Source: Flavipsychrobacter sp.
GTDB taxonomy: Bacteria > Bacteroidota > Bacteroidia > Chitinophagales > Chitinophagaceae
Length of the DNA stretch: 64,000 nucleotides
Assembly: GCA_021155965.1 (NCBI GenBank)
Contig: JAJNBJ010000002.1
Span: forward strand, 186,001 to 250,000
Direction: 5' to 3'
Shown: positions 60,801 to 64,000 of the stretch, one piece after another
Numbering within the stretch: the stretch's first letter is position 1
Layout of the letters: each line of letters starts with the position of its first letter
Translations under genes and position numbers: made by a program
The notes under the pieces: generated by a model
The model's database searches: none
Told to the model about the DNA's origin: nothing
What the model saw: the letters and a program-made list of their open reading frames with translations, nothing else

Positions 60801-63800
60801 CCCGAGCGCATCAACTACTACACTCATTGGATTATTCATACTAGCAGCGGTAGCAGGCCCACCATCGCCACTAAAACCAGCGCTCCCATTACCTGCCACA
60901 GTAGTAACAATACCGGATGTATTCACTTTGCGTATACGACGATTAAAGATATCAGCGATGTATAGATTGCCACCGCCATCTACCGATATTTGTTCCGGAT
61001 AATTGAACGATGCTGATGTAGCAGGACCACCATCGCCACCAAAGCCTGCACCGCCGTTCCCAGCAACAGTGCTAATGATACCAGAGGTATTCACCTTGCG
61101 CACACGCTGGTTGCTTCTGTCACTGATGTATAGATTTCCTATTGCATCAGTAGTAATACCATATGGATATTGGAGGCTTGCCCCTGACGCAGGTCCACCA
61201 TCACCGGCAAATGTACCGATGCCATTACCTACCACAGTGGTTATAATACCCGATGTATTAACCTTACGGATACGATGGTTATTCGCATCGGAAATATAAA
61301 CATTCCCTGCAATATCAGTAGCCACGCCATATATGGCACTAAATGTTGCGGCAGTAGCAGGCCCGCCATCGCCGCTGAAGCCACTGCTACCTGTTCCTGC
61401 AAAAGTGCTGATCACCCCAGATGGAGTTACTTTACGCACACGGTTATTACTCAGGTCTGCGATGTACGCATTTCCATTTACATCAACAACTGTTGCACGC
61501 GGAAAATATAAAGCGTATCCTGTGGCTGGCGCACCATCGCCACTGTAACCTCCACTTCCGTTACCGGCAATGGTGTTGATGTTGCCAATTGTACCAGTAA
61601 AACTAGAGTTTTGGATAGGGAATGGTGTCGGGCTAACGGATACAACCATTGTGCTATAACAACCAGTCGCCGGTAATGTATAACTGACAGTTGATGTGCC
61701 AGCTATCCAACCTGTCATTGCACCTGTATTTATATCAACAGATACATTATTATTGCTGCTGCTCCATACGCCACCGGCCGGTGTGCAATTAAGCGTTGTG
61801 ATAAATGCAAACGTCTCGCATATAGTATTTGATCCTGTAATAGCAGTAGGCAATGCATTTACGGTTAGTGCTATTGTTTCATAGCATCCTGCCGGCAGCG
61901 TATAAGTAACGGTGGAAGTACCTGCAGTAATACCGGTTACGAGGCCACTGGCGGAGCCAATTGTCGCATTACCATTATCTATACTCCAGGTGCCTCCTGC
62001 TATTGCATTAGACATAGTTATTGAAGATCCGGTACAAACATTAACCTCCAGCGTTCTTGATATTTTACGCATACGGTTATTATTAACATCCGCGAGATAA
62101 ATATTACCATAACCATCAACACTTACCCCTATAGGACCGTTCATCCTGACAGTTGCAGCCGTTGCAGGGCCGCCATCACCAACATACCCACCTGAGCCAT
62201 GCACGCCGCTCAAGGTGGTGATAATACCCGAAGGATTGACTATGCGCAGACGGGGCGAGCAATAGTCGCCGATGATCACATTTCCGTTCACATCCACATC
62301 CAGGCCATAAGGACAACTTAACTGTGCTGACACCGCAGGGATACCATCAGCAGTGGAACTGCCTCCGCCGGCAAAAGTGGTTATAATGCCTGAAGTATTT
62401 ACTTTACGGATACGATTGGTATTCAAATCAGATATGAACAGGTTACCCGTCGCATCTATAGCTACGCGGAATGGATTCATTCCTGCCGATGTGGCAGCGC
62501 CACCATCGCCACTGGTGCTGCTGGAGCCATTGCCGGCTACAGTAGTGATGATGCCAGTTGGATCAACCTTCCGGATACGGAAGCTATTGTCAGCAATGTA
62601 TAGATTTCCTGTTGCATCAAGGTATACTCCCGAGGGGCGGAACAGCCTTGCTGCAGTGGCTTGACCACCGTCACCGGAAAAGCCGGCCGAACCTATCCCC
62701 GCAAAAGTGCTGATAATACCCGATGTATTTACCTTGCGTATCCTGTGATTGTTATAATCAGCAATATACATGTTGCCTGCTGCATCTATAGCCACATCCC
62801 ATGGATTATAGATGGTTGTTGCCGTAGCGGCCACACCATCGCCGCCATACCCTGTGCCGCCATTACCTGCGACAGTAGAGATCACACCTGAGGTGCTGAC
62901 CTTGCGAATACGATGCCCTGCGTTAGACGCTATATACACATTGCCCAATGCGTCAATCCTCGCAGAATAAGGATCATAAATCGCTGCTGCCGTTGCAGCG
63001 CCGCCATCACCGCTTGTTCCGGTACCTCCATTGCCCGCAAACAGGTTTATATTGCCGGTTGTGCCTGTACCAACGCCACTGCCCACTATGCGGCGGGGCA
63101 TTGCATTAACTGTGGCAACCGTGGTTGCATAACAACCTGTAGGTAAAACATAAGTAATGATGGGGAGCCCTGCTGTTACACCCGTCACCACACCGGTGCT
63201 TCCGTTTACAACTGCATTACCATAACTGCTGCTTGCCCAAGTACCACCCGCAGGGGTGGCATTGAGTGTTGTAATTGCCCCCTCACATATTACAGCGGTG
63301 TTAGTGATAGCAGCTGCTGCGTTCACAGTTAATGCAATGGTCGCAAAACAACCTGCCGGCAAAGTATACGTTATTGTAGCCGTGCCAGCCGTTACTCCTG
63401 TCACTACGCCTGTGGCTGCTACTACGGTAGCATTTGCGTTACTGCTTGTCCACGTACCACCGGCTATTGAATTAGATAATGTAATTGTTGCCCCTTCGCA
63501 TACGTTCGCTACGGAAGACCTCATCACTTTGCGTATCCGATTGTTACTGGCATCAGCAATATAGATGTTGCCCAGCACATCCAGCGATACTGCACGTGGG
63601 AAATTCATCGTTGCAGCAGTCGCAGTACCGCCATCCCCACTATAACTGCCAGTACCGGTTCCCGATACTGTATTGATAATACCCGATGCATCCACCATAC
63701 GCACACGGTGGTTGCATCCATCAGCAATAAATACATTGCCATTCGCATCTGTGGCCACACCATAAGGGCAACTCAAAGCTGCTGCCGTGGCAGGTATCCC

Positions 63801-64000
63801 ATTCGCTGCTGATCCGCCGCCACCGGCATAGGTACTTATAATACCTGAAGTATTTACTTTACGTACCCTGCCAGAGCTGGCATCTGCAATATAGATATTA
63901 CCTGCAATGTCCACACTCAATCCATATGGTGTGAATGTAACGCCGGCCGCTGTGGCAATACTGCCATCGCCACCCGTGCCGCTGCTTCCTGTACCTGCAA
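39873..64000 (-). CDS. giant T9SS-secreted propeller/Ig fibre protein, at least 8,042 aa (N-terminus outside window)
   Basis: One frame is open from the right window edge to the stop at 39873, at least 8,042 codons. No start or signal peptide is visible; the first in-frame TTG/ATG-like codon lies inside an NHL blade. Order from the visible N-terminus: the last three blades of a propeller and two Ig-like domains; six supermodules (six NHL blades plus two Ig-like domains each); one more propeller with two Ig-like domains. Then three PKD-like domains (SYSWSGPSGF type), 39 consecutive Ig-like repeats, 12 VTGGGSYCAGG repeats of ~89 aa, one Ig-like repeat and a T9SS type A tail (VIPNPNKGVFNVKG to the end). 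It is rich in Gly, Ser, Thr and Val and carries two Cys per Ig repeat. A very long surface fibre or adhesin is likely. It is among the longest bacterial genes, so assembly should be verified. Confidence 0.9.
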   Translation of the reverse strand, partial: AGTGSSGTGGDGSIATAAGVTFTPYGLSVDIAGNIYIADASSGRVRKVNTSGIISTYAGGGGSAANGIPATAAALSCPYGVATDANGNVFIADGCNHRVRMVDASGIINTVSGTGTGSYSGDGGTATAATMNFPRAVSLDVLGNIYIADASNNRIRKVMRSSVANVCEGATITLSNSIAGGTWTSSNANATVVAATGVVTGVTAGTATITYTLPAGCFATIALTVNAAAAITNTAVICEGAITTLNATPAGGTWASSSYGNAVVNGSTGVVTGVTAGLPIITYVLPTGCYATTVATVNAMPRRIVGSGVGTGTTGNINLFAGNGGTGTSGDGGAATAAAIYDPYSARIDALGNVYIASNAGHRIRKVSTSGVISTVAGNGGTGYGGDGVAATATTIYNPWDVAIDAAGNMYIADYNNHRIRKVNTSGIISTFAGIGSAGFSGDGGQATAARLFRPSGVYLDATGNLYIADNSFRIRKVDPTGIITTVAGNGSSSTSGDGGAATSAGMNPFRVAIDATGNLFISDLNTNRIRKVNTSGIITTFAGGGSSTADGIPAVSAQLSCPYGLDVDVNGNVIIGDYCSPRLRIVNPSGIITTLSGVHGSGGYVGDGGPATAATVRMNGPIGVSVDGYGNIYLADVNNNRMRKISRTLEVNVCTGSSITMSNAIAGGTWSIDNGNATIGSASGLVTGITAGTSTVTYTLPAGCYETIALTVNALPTAITGSNTICETFAFITTLNCTPAGGVWSSSNNNVSVDINTGAMTGWIAGTSTVSYTLPATGCYSTMVVSVSPTPFPIQNSSFTGTIGNINTIAGNGSGGYSGDGAPATGYALYFPRATVVDVNGNAYIADLSNNRVRKVTPSGVISTFAGTGSSGFSGDGGPATAATFSAIYGVATDIAGNVYISDANNHRIRKVNTSGIITTVVGNGIGTFAGDGGPASGASLQYPYGITTDAIGNLYISDRSNQRVRKVNTSGIISTVAGNGGAGFGGDGGPATSASFNYPEQISVDGGGNLYIADIFNRRIRKVNTSGIVTTVAGNGSAGFSGDGGPATAASMNNPMSVVVDALGTMYIADHNNHRIRKVTASGIISTIAGNGSGSFSGNGVPASASILFHPSHLFLDFSGNLYVTDYYNHRIRKIEINSIAAVCEGATITLSDITPGGVWSSSNSNATINSTTGAVTGVTAGTATITYMLPAGCYRTTVVTINQTPAAITGSNVLCETFTTTLNCTPSGGVWSSSNGNVAVSGTVGAVTGIAAGTSTVSYTIPATGCYSIMAVTVNPTPLPITSSSGGSAVGIINSIAGNGSAGYTGDGVPATSTRLYYPRATAVDAAGNTYIADLSNNRVRKVSPAGIITTFAGTGSGGFSGDGGSATAATFSNMFGVATDAAGNVYISDYGNHRIRKVNPSGIISTFAGNGGGGFGGDGGAATAANLYYPMGVVTDATGNVFIVDQQNHRIRKVNTSGIISTVVGNGGGGYGGDGGPATSASIYYPQQMAVDAIGNLYIADLNNQRIRKVNTSGIITTVAGSGSGGFFGDGGPATAARFNTPFSVAVDVGGAMYIADYGNHRIRKVDASGIISTIAGNGSAGYGGDGGPASAALLYYPIHASIDISGNLYVTEADGQRVRKINLSANVAVCEGATVALSDATPGGIWSSSNSNATINSTTGAVTGVTAGTATITYMLPAGCYRTTEVTVNQTPAAITGSNVLCETFTTTLNCTPSGGIWSSSNGNVAVNGTVGAVTGIAAGTSTVSYTMPATGCYSAMAVTVNPTPLPITSSSGGSAVGNINSIAGNGSNGYTGDGVPATSTRLNYPRASAVDAAGNVYIADPGNQRVRKVSPSGIMTTFAGTGSGGFSGDGGPATAATFNGIYGVAVDAAGNVYIGDQSNHRIRKVNTSGIISTFAGNGGGGFGGDGGPATSANLYYPMGLATDATGNLYIVDNNNSRIRKVNTSGIISTVAGNGGGGYGGDGGPATAATLYYPQQMTVDAIGNLYIADLNNQRIRKVNTSGIISTVAGSGSSGFFGDGGPATAARFNTPFSVAVDATGSMYIADIGSHRIRKVDASGIITTIAGNGTASYGGDGGPASAALLYSPIHTALDLQGNLYVTEESGQRVRKINLSANVTVCEGATVPLSDATPGGVWSSSNSNATINSTTGAVTGVTAGTATITYMLPAGCYRTTEVTVNPTPAAITGSTVICETFTTTLNCTPSGGVWSSSNGNVAVSGTVGAVTGIAAGTSTVSYTIPATGCYSAMAVTVNPTPLPITSSSGGSAVGNINTVAGNGTAGYTGDGVPATSTRIYYPRATAVDAAGNIYIADQSNNRVRKVSPSGIMTTFAGTGGGGFSGDGGPATAATFNTIFGVAADGAGNVYITDHGNHRIRKVNTSGIISTVAGNGSGTFAGDGGQATAASLRYPWGVATDVSGNLYIMDRENQRVRKVSTSGVITTVAGNGGAGFSGDGGPATNASVYYSEQITVDATGNLYIAEVNLARVRKVSTSGIITTVAGNGSGGFSGDGGPATSAMLSAPDGVAVDATGSIYIADLGNRRVRKVSTSGIITTISGNGSTSSTGDGGPASAATLYSPIHTALDAVGNLYVTEHDGHRVRKINHTANVTVCEGATVSLSDLTPGGVWSSSNSNATINSATGVVTGVTAGTATITYMLPAGCYRTTVVTVNQTPTAITGTTVVCATFTTSLNSTPSGGVWSSSNSNASVHASTGVVTGMLAGTSTVSYTLPATGCYNTTVVTVNPTPLPITGGGGGTVGNISTIAGNGGAGYSGDGIAATSTTLYYPRAVAVDAAGNAYIADQSNNRVRKVSPTGIITTFAGTGGGGFGGDGGPATAATFSGVLGVAVDGSGNVYVADQSNHRIRKINTSGIISTVAGNGGSGFGGDGVPATSTSLYYPIGVAIDATGNLYIADNSNSRIRKVNTSGIISTVAGNGSAGFGGDGGPATIATLYYPQNVAVDALGNVYVADLNNQRVRKVNTSGIITTVAGTGTYNFSGDGGPATAATFRTPIGIAADAAGNLYIADIDNHRIRKVDATGMISTIAGTGGAGFSGDGAPASAATLYSPINTCVDPAGNLYVVDYNNHRIRKVSLNASVTVCTGQTVTLSDPTPGGTWSSSNSNVSVGSTGVVTGISAGTSVVSYTLPAGCYATTVVTVNATPTLTTSPNTTLCVGASATLTVSGATTYSWSPSASLSCNTCATTTATPFITTIYSVTGTSSAGCVASATIAVTVNPSPSYITSGGSGTITNISTIAGNGGAGYSGDGVAATSSSLNYPRAVAIDASGNRYIADPGNNRVRRVSSSGIITTFAGTGGGGFSGDGGPATSATFNGIYGVAVDGFGNVYISDQGNHRIRRVNTSGIITTIVGNGGIGFFGDGGPATNANLYYPMGVTVDAIGNLYIADNSNSRIRKVNTSGVISTVAGNGSVGYGGDGGSATAATLYYPQEMAVDAAGNLYIADLNNHRIRKVNTSGIITTVAGNGSSAFFGDGGPATAAGLNAPYGVTTDVTGSVYIADLGNSRIRKVNASGIISTVSGNGSFGFGGDGGPASSATLYQPINVSVDPAGNLYVVDYINQRVRKVDITTTVAVCVGSTATLENATPGGIWSSSNSNASVNSTSGVVTGVTAGTSVISYTMPGGCYKTITVTINPLPATITGTTSICAASNTTFASATTGGVWSSSDLSVATIGSSTGVITGVSGGVAVITYTSPATACFTTKSLTVTALPVITIGNSSPLCIGGFVNLSASATGAGALSYSWSGPGFSSTLTNPAIASVTLANAGTYTVSVTSAATGCTGRSTTTVTINPVPTTTPTNTSPVCYGGTVNFNAAATATGPISYSWVGPSMFTSAIATPSLSGVTSSNAGAYIITVSTPGSGCITSAVTHVTINPIPAAAPSSSGPICLGGTATLYANPVSGTGVTSYSWSGPSGFTSTTAIVSVSPTVTSTYSLTVTGTSTSGCTSTVYTTTVSVNTPPTVITGTLAMCVGASNTLSSTPSGGTWTSSNTFVATIGATTGVVTGVAAGTATITYTLGTSCFVTTTVTINGLPPTITGISNICSGGSATLANTVAGGVWSSSNPSVAAISSSSGTYTGGIAGTATITYTLPTGCLTITTVTVTGAPAAIMGTMSACVGGFMALGSATSGGTWSSSAPLVGSIAGTGVVTAIAAGTSNITYTIVPGCYTAAQVTVNPLPGAITGTRTMCVGNGTTLSCATPGGTWSSSNMSVAVIGLTSGIITSGVAGTATITYSLSTGCFTTTTVTVSPLPSAITGTTAICVGSTSTLSSSPLGGTWSLSNYTLANVVPVLGTVTGLAAGNPTATYTLTTGCFITRVITINPLPAAISGTTALCEGGSTTLTSSPGGGTWSSSNPAVATIGPSTGLVNALVAGTTNIVYTLPTGCSVSVTLTINTTPSSISGTSVYCVGNTATLTATPGGGTWSTSSTSVATVSAGGGVNAVSSGTATITYGFSTGCRAVKAITVNPNPSAISGTTTLCIGGSATFTSTPGGGTWTSGNPSVASVGGSTGLVSGLATGTAVITYTISTGCFATATVTVNTVPAAITGSFLLCPAGSTTLSDATPGGTWSSSNTSVAMIGSSSGTLTAMAAGTATISYSVAGAGCWATQVVTVNPAVAAITGTFAVCSTATTTLSSTTSGGTWSSSTPAVATIGSTTGLVIGLTPGTTTINYITPGVGCAATRIVTINPLPAAIGGTATVCVGLTTALTNATAGGTWSSSNTSIAVVGSSSGVVTGVVAGNANIVYTLPTGCTATLAITVNPLPATITGGSTVCVASTITLVSSPTGGTWSSSNPTVASMGTGSGNVSGLAPGVTTITYTLPTGCIMTKVITVNPLPAAITGTLAVCPMNSSTLSSATPGGAWTSSMPSVAVAWPTGLIMGAAAGVTTISYTLPTGCWTTTGFTVNPLPAPITGTAVVCMGNTTALSSSTTGGTWSSSAIGIAFVGSTGVVTGVTAGTATITYTLSTGCYTTKILTVNTIPAAIGGIPVVCVGSMTTLYDLTPGGTWTSSNLSLATVGSMTGTVTGVAVGNPVITYALSTGCLRTVVMTVNITPSAITGSTSVCAGSTTTLSSTPSGGMWISANPSVAVVNSTSGLVTGISGGTATIKYMLATGCAVSVSFTVNPLPAAISGASTVCVGSATTYTNSVTGGSWTSSNAAVASVGSASGVVSGNTAGTATITYTLATGCFVTKAITVNPLPAAIGGAGAVCVGSAITLTNTTAGGVWSSGSTTIATIGSTGVAIGIAAGTSVITYMLSTGCFVTTVITINPLPATITGALTVCVGATTTLSSTTSGGVWTSSNIAVGSIGSSSGIASGITQGITVISYTLPTGCMRTAVLTVNTTPVPISGASSVCVGLSTTLTNGTTGGTWSSTIPSVAFAGSTGVVTGLTAGTATISYTLSTGCFAILPFTVNPLPSMPTGVLTVCVGSTTTLTNSSPGGTWISSDMSLATVNSTSGLVTGVAAGNPSIIYTLPTGCTSSVVVTVNPLPSVLTGPSTVCIGSAITLTSSPLSGTWSSSNPLQASVSLGVGLVTGVAVGTPNITYTLPTGCMRAMNITVNPVPAAITGTLNVCIGNTTLLASTTSGGSWSSSSPAATVVGGLVTGASAGIAVITYMLPTGCMATAVVTVNPVPSSIAGTTNVCVGSTVTLSSSPTAGSWISSNPSMATVSGLGLVTGLAVGNPTITYALSTGCMATTVITVNPVPTPVTGTMTICVGAQTTLNSTPSGGSWTSSSTSLATVISGTGVVTGAGAGNPLISYTLSTGCRAIAIITVNPNPAAITGTPVVCIGSIVTLTQTTPGGTWSSSNTGLATVGIVSGDVVGVAAGNPVISYTLPTGCFVTVTATVNPVPTPIIGTRSVCVGSTTALASSPGGGTWSSSSTSLATVGPTGVVLGLAAGNPNITYALSTGCNAIAPVTVNPLPAGITGATNVCVGSAITLTSATSGGSWTSSNAGVASVSATGVVGGVLAGNAIITYTLPTGCFVTQAITVNPLPASIGGSLAVCAGSTITLTTSSTGGTWSSSAPTIATVGSTGIVSSLTAGNTAINYTLPTGCSVSVIVTVNPLPSPITGTLNVCVGAATPLASATGGGTWTSSNTSQANVTSTLGVVTGMGAGTPTITYALPTGCFRTAVVTVNPIPATIGGTTNVCVGLATTLTNSVTGGTWSSSNTAIATVVPSTGAVTGVTAGNVIITYTLGTGCFITTGVTVNPLPATISGVRAVCVGGTTALASSPGGGTWSSSSISLATVGSTGIVSGVNVGNPVITYMLSTGCITTAVITVNTTPSSITGSAVMCAGASSALSSSPSGGAWTSSNYLVAGIGTTPGRIVGVSAGTAIITYTLPTGCFVTTTVTVNPLPAVITGTMNVCVGGTTTLASTTGGTWTSSNTSQANVGATTGMVTGVASGTPTITYTLSTGCLTTSVITVNALPASITGSSSVCVGSAVTLSNATSGGSWSSSNTTLASVSTSGVVSGVGAGNAIITYTLPTGCFTTYTITVNALPAAITGPASVCVGATTTLTSFTTGGSWSSSSAALATVTGGLVAGISAGMLVITYALPTGCIATVPVTVNPNPSAITGTLNVCVGATVTLVSTPSGGVWTSSNPSTATVSGGAVTGISAGTTTITYTLGTTCSRTAVVTVNPLPAPITGAGAICVGQTLALSTTATGGSWSSSVATQATVSGSGIVTGLSAGAPVISYTFPTGCFVTQPVTISPLPLPITGPSTVCEGSTTTLGTTSGSTTWSSSSATVASVGSASGAVSGVGAGTAVISFTLPTGCYVTKAITVNPVPLVYTVTGGGSYCSGGPSLTIGLAGSQAGVSYQLYRGTAIIGSPVAGTGGTITFGPQTTAGTYTVVATMPGSGCAIDMSGSATITVNALPTAFTVTGGGSYCAGGSGVAVGLSGSQFGISYQLYNGATALGSPITGTGSAVSFGLQTSSGTYTVVATNTTTMCTNSMSGTVSIVINPVPAPFTVTGGGAFCSGGTGVAIGLSSSATGISYQLYLGSTPVGAAVAGTGSAISFGLQATAGTYTATARNLATLCTSVMTGSATVVVNTTPALYSVTGGGSYCAGGSGAAIGLSNSQAGMDYQLYNGGSPVGSPVSGTGTAISFGAQTSAGIYTVVASNSSATCTRTMSGSATIIINATPATFTVTGGGSACSGSSGITVGLSGSHSGVSYKLYRGTTFVTTVAGTGSMISFGLQTVSGTYTVVAVISSTGCTTNMTGSATVTINSRPTVYVVTDGGSYCTGGSGVNIGLANSATGVDYQLYRGTITVGSPVAGTGAAISFGLQTTTGSYMVIATDATSGCTSTMSGGATVGTYTLPTAYAVTGGGSYCAGGVGLSVGLAGSALGVNYQLYLDGTPAGSPVAGTGTALSFGTRTAAGVYVVIATHAATGCTNTMSGSVTITVNPLPTAQSVTGGGGYCTGGTGVNIGLSGSQSGVNYQLKRGATLVGSAIAGTGSPLSFGLQTVAGTYSVTAVYTGTGCTANMTGTATVTVNSLPAVYSITGGGTYCSGGTGIGIGLSGSASGISYQLFRSGIPIGSPVSGTGGAISFGLQTVAGTYTVVATNTTTTCTSNMAGSATVSVTTAPTAYTVSGGGAYCSGLGYHVYLSGSSTGVTYRLYYGSTLVGSPVSGTGATIDFGLFTAIGAYTVIATSGTTSCTATMTGSATITSGSLPTLYSVTGGGTLCAGSAGYSINVSGSQTGINYQLYRGTAMVGSAVAGTGSAISMGTFTTAGGYTVVASNATTGCVRSMSGSATIVVNPLPSVYTVTGGGSLCAGGAGVGIGLSGSASGVSYKLYRGTLLISTLSGTGFALSFGTHTIAGTYTVTATNTSTTCMVNMSGSATVVVNPLPSISGSMTVAPAATTALSGFPSGGTWSSSSPSIATVGSSSGIVTGVSLGASTISYTLSTGCRATRVVSVTPTGFRGVHENMAGTEVESVFNVSVIPNPNKGVFNVKGNLGVTEDVEVMFEFTNMLGQSIYVSKVMAQEGKICETVQISGIANGMYLLNMQSAVGSRVFYIIVEQ
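40400..43590 (-). repeat. 12 tandem ~89-aa VTGGG-type repeats
   Basis: Period is about 266 bp. Each unit has VTGGGSYCAGGSGV, GLSGS, SYQLYRG, GSPVAGTG, SFGLQT, AGTYTVVAT and a Cys near CTSTMSGSATV. A single unit of the same kind occurs in the 3,111-aa protein. Confidence 0.88.
43590..52085 (-). repeat. 39 tandem Ig-like repeats
   Basis: Adjacent units are spaced 213 to 219 bp (71-73 aa); three successive anchors near 44040, 44253 and 44466 are exactly 213 bp apart. Consensus elements are AITGT..VCVG, TLSS, GGTWSSSN, ATVGSSTGVVTGV, AGTATITYTLPTGC and VTVNPLP. Confidence 0.9.
52085..52800 (-). repeat. three PKD/Ig-like domains of another type
   Basis: Three units of about 80 aa have the pattern SPLCIGG, SYSWSGP, a TYTVSVTSAATGC-like end and TVTINP. 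They separate the propeller half from the long Ig array. Confidence 0.75.
53245..54250 (-). repeat. last NHL propeller of the giant protein
   Basis: Six NHL blades ending in YINQRVRKV. They are followed by Ig-like domains that differ from those of the supermodules. Confidence 0.85.
54250..63055 (-). repeat. six tandem 489-codon supermodules (NHL propeller + two Ig-like)
   Basis: The same junction codon (the Gly before Asn-Ile-Asn/Ser at each propeller start) lies at 63055, 61585, 60118, 58651, 57184, 55720 and 54250. Spacings are 1470, 1467, 1467, 1467, 1464 and 1470 bp, all multiples of three. The segment starting CCAACTGCACTGCC is almost unchanged at 57184, 58651 and 60118, which points to recent in-frame duplication. 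In the module nearest the C-terminus (54250-55720) the second Ig-like domain is replaced by a different one (YSWSPSASLSC). Confidence 0.92.

Noticed and set aside
54250-63055. CRISPR-like or minisatellite interpretation of the regular repeats
   Set aside because: Repeat units are 168 to 1467 bp long, coding and in frame, with no short identical repeats separated by unique spacers.
63918-63920. TTG as the start codon of the giant gene
   Set aside because: It encodes a residue inside an NHL blade, and the same frame continues with blade sequence (AGTGSSGTGGDG) to the window edge.

Overview
The window looks like a chromosomal segment of a member of the Bacteroidota, most likely of the Chitinophagaceae type. 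The evidence is: four proteins with type IX secretion (T9SS) type A C-terminal sorting domains, a PorP/SprF-family outer-membrane protein, a LytS/LytTR two-component pair of the Y_Y_Y kind, lipoproteins with short lipoboxes, and promoters matching the Bacteroidota -7 motif TAnnTTTG. Taxonomy is inferred from these families; no rRNA or complete tRNA gene was found.

Layout. 1-4.6 kb: the C-terminal end of a sensor kinase, its LytTR response regulator, a 598-aa secreted NHL-propeller/Ig protein preceded by the same short palindromic words that precede the regulator, and an EGF-like lipoprotein. 4.6-9.3 kb (minus strand): a T4 endonuclease V-like DNA glycosylase in a 4-nt overlap with a DUF58 protein, a type II NADH dehydrogenase, a TPR lipoprotein and a secreted cupredoxin. 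9.7-13.4 kb (plus strand): a beta-ketoacyl-ACP synthase, a lipoprotein, a DnaJ/CbpA-like co-chaperone, a small membrane protein and a VF530-family protein. 13.5-18.1 kb: an accessory stretch with an Xre-RES toxin-antitoxin pair, REP-like palindromes, unrecognised AT-rich genes, a terminase-small-subunit-like HTH gene and a 21-bp-phased triple palindrome. 18.1-23.5 kb: a DEAD-box RNA helicase behind a long duplicated leader, a beta-barrel-like protein, a SET protein and an M14 carboxypeptidase.

The most unusual content is the remainder. A 3,111-aa protein (23.5-32.9 kb) and a second one that reaches the window edge with at least 8,042 codons (39.9-64.0 kb) share one design with the 598-aa protein: six-bladed NHL propellers, 71-aa Ig-like repeats with two cysteines each, and a T9SS type A tail. 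In the largest protein the N-terminal part is a tandem array of a 489-codon supermodule (one complete propeller plus two Ig-like domains) repeating at 1464, 1467 or 1470 bp. It is followed by three PKD-like domains, 39 consecutive Ig-like repeats, 12 repeats of a different ~89-aa unit, and the sorting tail. A PorP/SprF-like gene lies divergently next to the 3,111-aa gene, as expected of a partner for giant T9SS adhesins. Between the two giants is a block of ordinary genes: alkyladenine DNA glycosylase, a tetrapyrrole-methylase-type methyltransferase, a glycosyltransferase/hydrolase pair, a small membrane protein and a PLP-dependent aminotransferase-like protein.

How they may work together (inference): the giants are exported by T9SS and tethered as very long surface fibres with propeller heads, one of them perhaps with the SprF-like protein; the LytTR system at the left edge may control the smallest family member.
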